From Caulobacter sp031457805 (GTDB taxonomy: Bacteria > Pseudomonadota > Alphaproteobacteria > Caulobacterales > Caulobacteraceae), in contig NZ_JAVDXI010000001.1 of assembly GCF_031457805.1 (NCBI RefSeq), positions 930,001 through 994,000 of the forward strand: a stretch of DNA of 64,000 nucleotides. The letters run 5' to 3'. The first letter of the stretch is position 1, and the number at the start of each line of letters is the position of its first letter. Of this stretch, positions 60,314 through 64,000 are shown piece by piece. The notes beneath the pieces were generated by a model that saw only the letters and a list, made by a program, of their open reading frames with translations, was not told the origin of the DNA and made no database searches. The translations under genes and the position numbers were made by a program.

Positions 60314-60622
60314 ATGCGTACCGCTATTTTCGCGGGCCTTTTGGCCTGCGCGCTCGTCTCGCCGGCCTTCGCCGCAGACACCGAGGGCGCCTCGCTCAAG
60401 CTGAAGACGGCCCTGACGACCGAGTCGTTCATTCACGATGGTTCGGCCTGGCGCTGCGTCGGCGACACCTGCACGACGGCCAAGGCCCGTTCCCTGCCGG
60501 CCGCTCGCGCCTGCCGCAAACTGGCCGCCCAAGTCGGTGAGCTGACGGCGTTCACCTATCGCGGCGCCGCGATCGAAGGCGAAGCGCTGGCCGAGTGCAA
60601 CACGGCCGCCAAAAAGGGCTAA
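60314..60622 (+). CDS. Small secreted protein with conserved cysteines
   Basis: A 102-residue protein with a signal peptide (MRTAIFAGLLACALVSPAFA, cleavage at about 20) and a short mature domain containing four cysteines (WRCVGDTCTTAKAR, AARACRKLAAQVG and AECNTA), which could form two disulfides. I recall similar small exported proteins in other Caulobacter genomes, without function. It has its own candidate promoter and a strong terminator, so it is monocistronic. Confidence 0.82.
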   Translation: MRTAIFAGLLACALVSPAFAADTEGASLKLKTALTTESFIHDGSAWRCVGDTCTTAKARSLPAARACRKLAAQVGELTAFTYRGAAIEGEALAECNTAAKKG

Positions 60623-60648
60623 GGCCCTTCGGCGAACCCAAAAAGCAG

Positions 60649-60685
60649 AGGCCTCCGCCCTAGCTGGCGGAGGCCTTATTTTTTC
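60649..60685 (+). terminator. Intrinsic terminator of the small secreted protein gene
   Basis: An 11-bp perfect stem (60649-60659 with 60666-60676) with loop CTAGCT is followed by TATTTTTTC. Confidence 0.93.
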
Positions 60686-60696
60686 GGTGACGTTCG

Positions 60697-60819
60697 CTAC
60701 TTTCGCCCAGATTTCGGCGCGGAGGACTTCGGCGGTTTCGAACTGGGCCTGCCGCCCACAAGCATGCCGCCCAGCAAGGCGAACGAAAGCATGGCGTGGT
60801 TCATCTTCGATACGTTCAT
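60697..60819 (-). CDS. Predicted 40-residue membrane or exported peptide
   Basis: An open frame encoding a protein with an N-terminal MNVSKMNHAM, a hydrophobic stretch (LSFALLGGMLVGG, about 11-23), and a basic C-terminal tail (PSSKPPKSSAPKSGRK). GGGAG lies at suitable distance upstream of the ATG. It is convergent with the terminator of the small secreted protein gene. Small size and lack of recognised family keep confidence low. Confidence 0.42.
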   Translation of the reverse strand: MNVSKMNHAMLSFALLGGMLVGGRPSSKPPKSSAPKSGRK

Positions 60820-61188
60820 GGCGGCGTCTCCCAGATAGTGCCGTTAGGACCAGGAGACGCGCGCGGCTTACAGGGGCTTTCACCCTCCTAGTCGTCAGCG
60901 CGTCGTCGCCAAGAATGCGCGCATGGCGCGACCTTGCAAGCTAAATTAGTCCGTATAGAGATCATGTCCGCATGCGGATGAGCTGAGGAGAGACACCTGA
61001 AAAGCTTCGGAATTTTAGTCCGCACACTGTCAGTTCTGCGACAGGCTTTGCAGCGCCGGCATTTCCCGATCTCCGAAGCTGAGAACAGCTGACACCTGCT
61101 CCAGATGACTACCACGCAAAGCAAAGCCGCCCGCGTCGCGATGACGCAGGCGGCCTCTGCAGTTCAATCCGTTGGTCCGTAGACGGCC
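60820..61188. other. Intergenic region, 369 bases
   Basis: No convincing gene is seen on either strand. It holds CCGCATGCGG (a 10-bp palindrome near 60968-60977) and, at the end, the terminator of the dehydrogenase gene. A small RNA cannot be excluded by reading alone. Confidence 0.5.
61114..61154 (-). terminator. Terminator of the acyl-CoA dehydrogenase pair
   Basis: On the minus strand, a stem of 11 pairs and one mismatch (GCCGCCTGCGTC with GACGCGGGCGGC) is followed by TTTGCTTT. It lies 35 bases after the stop of the second dehydrogenase gene. Confidence 0.75.
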
Positions 61189-62328
61189 TTAGGCGGCCGC
61201 GTCGAACGACAGAGATTCATAGCGCTTCAGGTGATGATCGACCGAGCCGAACAGGCCTTCGATCATCGTCGCGCGCTTGAAGTAGTGGCCGATCGCCAAC
61301 TCGTCGGTCATGCCCATGCCGCCATGGATCTGAATGGCGTTCTGGCCGACGAACTTGCAGGCGCGACCGATGCGGACCTTCATCGCCGAGACGGCCTTGG
61401 CGCGCTCGGCGGCGCTCTCGCCGACCTTGATGGTGGCCATATAGGTCATCGACACCGACTGTTCGACCTCGATGAACATGTCGACCATCCGGTGCTGCAG
61501 CACCTGGAAGTTGGCGATCGAGGTGCCGAACTGCTTGCGCTGCTTGGCGTAGTCGAGGGTGCCCTCGTGCAGTTTGCGCAGCACGCCGACAGCCTCGGCG
61601 CCCACGGCGGCGGTGGCTTCGTCCATGACCTGCTCGACCAGCGCCAGGCCGCTTTCCGAGATCAGGGCCTCGGCCGGGATCGAAACGTTCTCGAAATAGA
61701 CTTCCGAAGCGCGGTTGCCGTCGACCGTGGGATAGTCGCGGGTCACGACGCCCGACAGGCTCTTGTCGATGATGAACACGCCCACGCCGCCGGCGTCGCG
61801 CTGGGCGCCGGCCGTGCGGGCCGTCACGATCAGGTGCGTGGCGAACGGCGCGCCGACCACCACAGCCTTGTGACCGTTCAGGACCCAGCCCGAGCCGTCC
61901 TTCTTGGCGGTCGTCTTCAGATCCTGCCAGGTGTAGCGGGCCTGCGGTTCGGCATAGGCGAAGGCGATGGTCGTCGAGCCGCCGACGATGCCCTCGATGA
62001 CCGACGCCGCGCCGGCGTAGCCCGAGTGCTTCATGAAGCCGCCGCCGATCACCACGGTGCCCAGATAGGGCTCGATGACGAGCGCCTTACCGAACTCTTC
62101 CATGATGATCATGTTGTCGATGGCGCCGCCGCCGAGGCCGCCCAGTTCCTCGCTGAACGAAGCGCCCAGGATGCCCAGCTCCTCGGCGAAGGCCTTCCAG
62201 TAGTCGGCGCGCCAGCCGGCGTCCGAGCTGACGATCTTGCGGCGGGTGTCGAAGTCGTACTTGTCCTGAAGGAAGCTCGCGACGGAGTCGCGGACCATCG
62301 ACTGCTCTTCTGTGAAGTTGAAATCCAT
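61189..62328 (-). CDS. Acyl-CoA dehydrogenase family protein, small subunit type
   Basis: A 379-residue FAD-type acyl-CoA dehydrogenase homologue. Conserved parts are FTEEQSMVRDSVASFLQDKYDF at the start, the weak substrate loop (AFAYAEPQARYTW), and the C-terminal GGMGMTDELAIGHYFKRATM with ending FGSVDHHLKRY. This ending is characteristic of the partner subunit in heteromeric bacterial dehydrogenases for CoA esters of steroids or branched acids. The other gene of the pair is 127 bases upstream. Start at 62328 (MDFNFTEEQ) is set by homology; the frame runs 22 codons further into the repeat element. Confidence 0.88.
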   Translation of the reverse strand: MDFNFTEEQSMVRDSVASFLQDKYDFDTRRKIVSSDAGWRADYWKAFAEELGILGASFSEELGGLGGGAIDNMIIMEEFGKALVIEPYLGTVVIGGGFMKHSGYAGAASVIEGIVGGSTTIAFAYAEPQARYTWQDLKTTAKKDGSGWVLNGHKAVVVGAPFATHLIVTARTAGAQRDAGGVGVFIIDKSLSGVVTRDYPTVDGNRASEVYFENVSIPAEALISESGLALVEQVMDEATAAVGAEAVGVLRKLHEGTLDYAKQRKQFGTSIANFQVLQHRMVDMFIEVEQSVSMTYMATIKVGESAAERAKAVSAMKVRIGRACKFVGQNAIQIHGGMGMTDELAIGHYFKRATMIEGLFGSVDHHLKRYESLSFDAAA

Positions 62329-62353
62329 CCCTGGGTTTCCGTTCTTTTTGATT

Positions 62354-62446
62354 GTCATCCCGGCCGCAGCAAAGCGGAGCGCCGGGATCGTCAAAGTCAG
62401 TGAATTGGGTGGTCCCGGGTCACGCCTCCGGCGCGCCCGGGATGAC
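62354..62446. repeat. REP-like inverted repeat element between the two dehydrogenase genes
   Basis: Hairpins ATCCCGGC/GCCGGGAT (62357-62388) and TCCCGGG/CCCGGGA (62413-62442) are enclosed by outer 10-bp arms GTCATCCCGG (62354-62363) and CCGGGATGAC (62437-62446). This fills almost all of the 126-base gap. GTCATCCCGG-type repeats are common between genes in this group. The structure could modulate relative expression of the two subunits. Confidence 0.82.
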
Positions 62447-62454
62447 AGCCTGCG

Positions 62455-63669
62455 CTAGAGCCCCAGCACCATCTTGGCGATGATGTTGCGCTGGATTTCG
62501 TTCGAGCCGCCGTAGATCGACGTCTTGCGGACGTTGAAATAGGTCGGGGCGGAGCGGTGGGCGAAGTCCGGACCGATCGGATGGGCGTTGTCGCCGTCCT
62601 TCGGGAAGCCGCGGAAATAGGGCGCGCCGTAGTGGCCGGCGGCCTCCAGCACCAGTTCGGTGATCCGCTGCTGGATTTCGGTGCCCTTGATCTTCAGGAC
62701 GCTGGATTCCGGCCCGGGGCCCTTGCCGGCGGCTTCGCCCGCCAGGGTGCGCAGCTCGGTGTACTCTAGCGCCGTCAGGTCGATCTCAAGTTCGGCGACC
62801 TTGCGCTTGAACATCGGATCCTTGATCAGCGCGTCGCCGTCGTCGCTCAGCTCCGTTGAGGCGATCTGGCGGATGCGCTCGATGCCGCGCTTGGAACGTG
62901 CCACGCCAGCGATGCCGGAGCGCTCGTGGGCCAGCAGGAACTTGGCGCAGGTCCAGCCTTTGTTCTCTTCATAGATGCGGTTCTCGACCGGCACCTTGAC
63001 GTTCTCGAGCCAGACCTCGTTGACCTCGTGCTCGCCGCCCAGGGTGATGATCGGACGCACAGTGACGCCCGGCGACTTCATGTCGATCAACAGGAACGAG
63101 ATGCCTTCCTGGATCTTGGCGTTGGGGTCGGTGCGGACCAGGCAGAAGATCCAGTCACCGTGCTGGGCCATGGTGGTCCAGGTCTTCTGGCCGTTGACCA
63201 GATAATACTCCTTGCCGTCATCGCCGGTGAAGCGCTCGGCCTTGGTCTTGAGGCTGGCGAGGTCGGAGCCGGCGCCCGGCTCGCTGTAGCCTTGCGACCA
63301 CCAGATGTCGCCCGAAAGCGTCGCCGGCAGGAAGCGTTCCTTCTGCTCGGGCGTGCCGAAGGTGTAGATCACCGGGCCAACCATGTTGATGCCGAACGGC
63401 AGGATCGGCACGCAGTCGGCGCGCGCGGTCTCTTCCGACCAGATGTAGCGCTGCACCGAGGTCCAGCCCGGACCGCCGTATTGCGTCGGCCAGGCCGGAG
63501 CCACCCACCCCTTCTTGGCGAGAACGCGGTGCCAGGAGAGGAAATCCTCCTTGGCCATCTCCTCGCCTTCTTCCTGCTTGTCGCGCAGCCCGGCCGGATA
63601 GTTCTCGGCGATGAAGGCGCGAACCTCGTCGCGGAAGGCGAGGTCCTCGGGCGAGAAGTCGAGATTCAT
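62455..63669 (-). CDS. Acyl-CoA dehydrogenase family protein, large subunit type
   Basis: A 404-residue acyl-CoA dehydrogenase. It has the SQGYSEPGAGSDLASLKT loop, the GGQKTWT-like NGQKTWTTMAQHGDW, LAHERSGIAG, and the C-terminal SIYGGSNEIQRNI; the residue at the usual catalytic Glu position (YEG in MCAD) is Gly here, which is typical of members of alpha2-beta2 heteromers where the base is elsewhere. It is the first gene of the pair, preceded by operator-like repeats. GGAG upstream of the ATG is well placed. Substrate unknown. Confidence 0.92.
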   Translation of the reverse strand: MNLDFSPEDLAFRDEVRAFIAENYPAGLRDKQEEGEEMAKEDFLSWHRVLAKKGWVAPAWPTQYGGPGWTSVQRYIWSEETARADCVPILPFGINMVGPVIYTFGTPEQKERFLPATLSGDIWWSQGYSEPGAGSDLASLKTKAERFTGDDGKEYYLVNGQKTWTTMAQHGDWIFCLVRTDPNAKIQEGISFLLIDMKSPGVTVRPIITLGGEHEVNEVWLENVKVPVENRIYEENKGWTCAKFLLAHERSGIAGVARSKRGIERIRQIASTELSDDGDALIKDPMFKRKVAELEIDLTALEYTELRTLAGEAAGKGPGPESSVLKIKGTEIQQRITELVLEAAGHYGAPYFRGFPKDGDNAHPIGPDFAHRSAPTYFNVRKTSIYGGSNEIQRNIIAKMVLGL

Positions 63670-63738
63670 GGCGAGCTCCCGTTCAATCGGTCCCTCGGAT
63701 GGGGGCCGTTATTGCGTTTCGGGAGTCATGATATGGGT

Positions 63739-63752
63739 CGAACGCCCGTTTG
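63739..63752. promoter_or_regulatory. PsrA/FadR-like palindrome upstream of the dehydrogenase pair
   Basis: CGAACGCCCGTTTG has the core AACG-CC-CGTT plus an outer C/G pair, resembling the element at 48318-48331. It lies 70 bases before the start codon. Confidence 0.4.
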
Positions 63753-63758
63753 GAAAGA

Positions 63759-63801
63759 TGACGTTAGCGTCAACGGAAGTGAATATTATCCGCGTTCACT
63801 T
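63759..63801. promoter_or_regulatory. Two further inverted repeats upstream of the dehydrogenase pair
   Basis: TGACG-TTAG-CGTCA (63759-63772) and AAGTGAA-N11-TTCACTT (63777-63801) lie next to each other, 90-130 bases before the gene. The second has 7-bp arms. They sit in the 150-base gap between the dehydrogenase gene and the cobT-like gene, a plausible promoter region. Confidence 0.4.
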
Positions 63802-63819
63802 AAGCCCTCTCGAACGCCC

Positions 63820-64000
63820 CTACCGGACCTCGCAAGCCAGCTTCACCAAAGCCAGCGCCGAAACGCCGCCGACGCCCTCCTCGTCGTTGGTTTCGAGGGT
63901 CAGGAGCGGGGACTTGCCAAGCCGCGCCAGCAACCTGGCGTGCCCAGTCGCCGGACTCACGTGCGCTGCGAGACAGTGGTCGATCGCCGTCGCCTCGATC
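63820..64000 (-). CDS. C-terminal end of a probable CobT (NaMN:DMB phosphoribosyltransferase)
   Basis: The last 59 residues of a gene running off the window edge (stop at 63820-63822). The segment AIDHCLAAHVSPATGHARLL...LGKSPLLTLET...EGVGG...ALALVKLAC follows the CobT C-terminal pattern (D-H-C/x-x-x-H-S-x3-G-H..L-G..P-L-L-x-L...E-G-x-G...A-L-x-L-x). CobT makes the lower ligand nucleotide of cobalamin. The LETNDEEGVGG segment differs from the more usual LGMRLGEGSG pattern, so it could be a divergent paralogue. The start is not visible. Confidence 0.5.
   Translation of the reverse strand, partial: IEATAIDHCLAAHVSPATGHARLLARLGKSPLLTLETNDEEGVGGVSALALVKLACEVR

Noticed and set aside
60888..61124. 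A 78-codon minus-strand frame in the gap before the dehydrogenase gene
   Set aside because: Cys/Arg-rich sequence without a ribosome site, and it runs through the dehydrogenase terminator region.
1..64000. Prophage, insertion sequence, integron, CRISPR array or defence island
   Set aside because: No transposase, integrase, cas, restriction or toxin-antitoxin gene was recognised, and no regular direct repeats were seen. Composition and gene order are uniform and chromosomal.
1..64000. Several inverted repeats with 4-6 bp arms in addition to those listed
   Set aside because: Tens of such repeats are expected by chance in 64 kb of GC-rich DNA, so I listed only those with long arms, a T tail, a known operator shape or a telling position.

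Overview
The window is core chromosome of a GC-rich alphaproteobacterium, almost certainly Caulobacter (C. crescentus/vibrioides or a close relative). The strongest marker is a full-length PopZ polar organizer gene (51303-51839) in the order pcm-like, tolC, popZ, valS. C4-type haem synthesis (hemA as ALA synthase), a Ros/MucR regulator, NrdR, and a CheY-like protein with an arginine-rich tail next to a K+-independent H+-pyrophosphatase agree with this. Compared with the numbering I remember for C. crescentus, the window runs in reverse, roughly CC_1367 down to CC_1309. I see no insertion sequence, prophage, integrase, CRISPR array or base-composition island. Most signals are ordinary housekeeping loci, and I found no convincing new multi-gene system.

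Layout. 1-2.7 kb: DUF177 and cytochrome bc1 chaperone genes diverge from bamE, followed by an orphan receiver-domain regulator. 2.7-9.4 kb, minus strand: hppA, an exported protein, thiL, nusB, ribH, nrdR, glyA. 9.6-11.4 kb: MucR-like regulator facing hemA. 11.5-16.2 kb: a valine-degradation operon (isobutyryl-CoA dehydrogenase, 3-hydroxyisobutyryl-CoA hydrolase, 3-hydroxyisobutyrate dehydrogenase) interleaved with a phosphatase and an exported methyltransferase-like lipoprotein. 16.4-21.6 kb: DUF2147, a Baeyer-Villiger-type monooxygenase, hemB, a Nudix gene, and a TetR gene divergent from a PF10118 hydrolase. 21.7-28.3 kb: glyS and glyQ, a fasciclin protein, DUF486, glnK-amtB. 28.3-33.4 kb: etfQO, a TPR lipoprotein, ispE and cyclophilin in one direction. 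33.5-48.2 kb: uracil-DNA glycosylase, lytic transglycosylase, radical SAM protein, an ECF sigma factor with its DGPF/YCII partner, acyltransferase, two methyltransferases, tlyA, amidase, acyl-CoA synthetase. 48.4-54.1 kb: valS, popZ, tolC, pcm-like. 54.4-60.7 kb: two identical tRNA-Asn genes, GST, glyoxalase I, lipoprotein plus ABC exporter, LOG-family enzyme, small secreted protein. 61.1-64.0 kb: an adjacent acyl-CoA dehydrogenase pair and the 3' end of a probable cobT.

Connections. EtfQO is the respiratory electron acceptor for all the acyl-CoA dehydrogenases here, so etfQO, the valine operon, the acyl-CoA synthetase and the paired dehydrogenases belong to one acyl-CoA oxidation economy. 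A PsrA/FadR-like palindrome (CAAAC-N4-GTTTG type) occurs upstream of both the acyl-CoA synthetase and the dehydrogenase pair. hemA and hemB are separate transcription units 7 kb apart. glnK-amtB form the usual ammonium-sensing and uptake pair. Items worth checking are nested hairpins directly before glyQ, a TetR operator candidate overlapping its own start codon, repeated ATGACGC boxes before hppA, a Pcm homologue lacking its SAM motif, a methyltransferase-like fold on a lipoprotein, and two REP-like inverted repeat elements.
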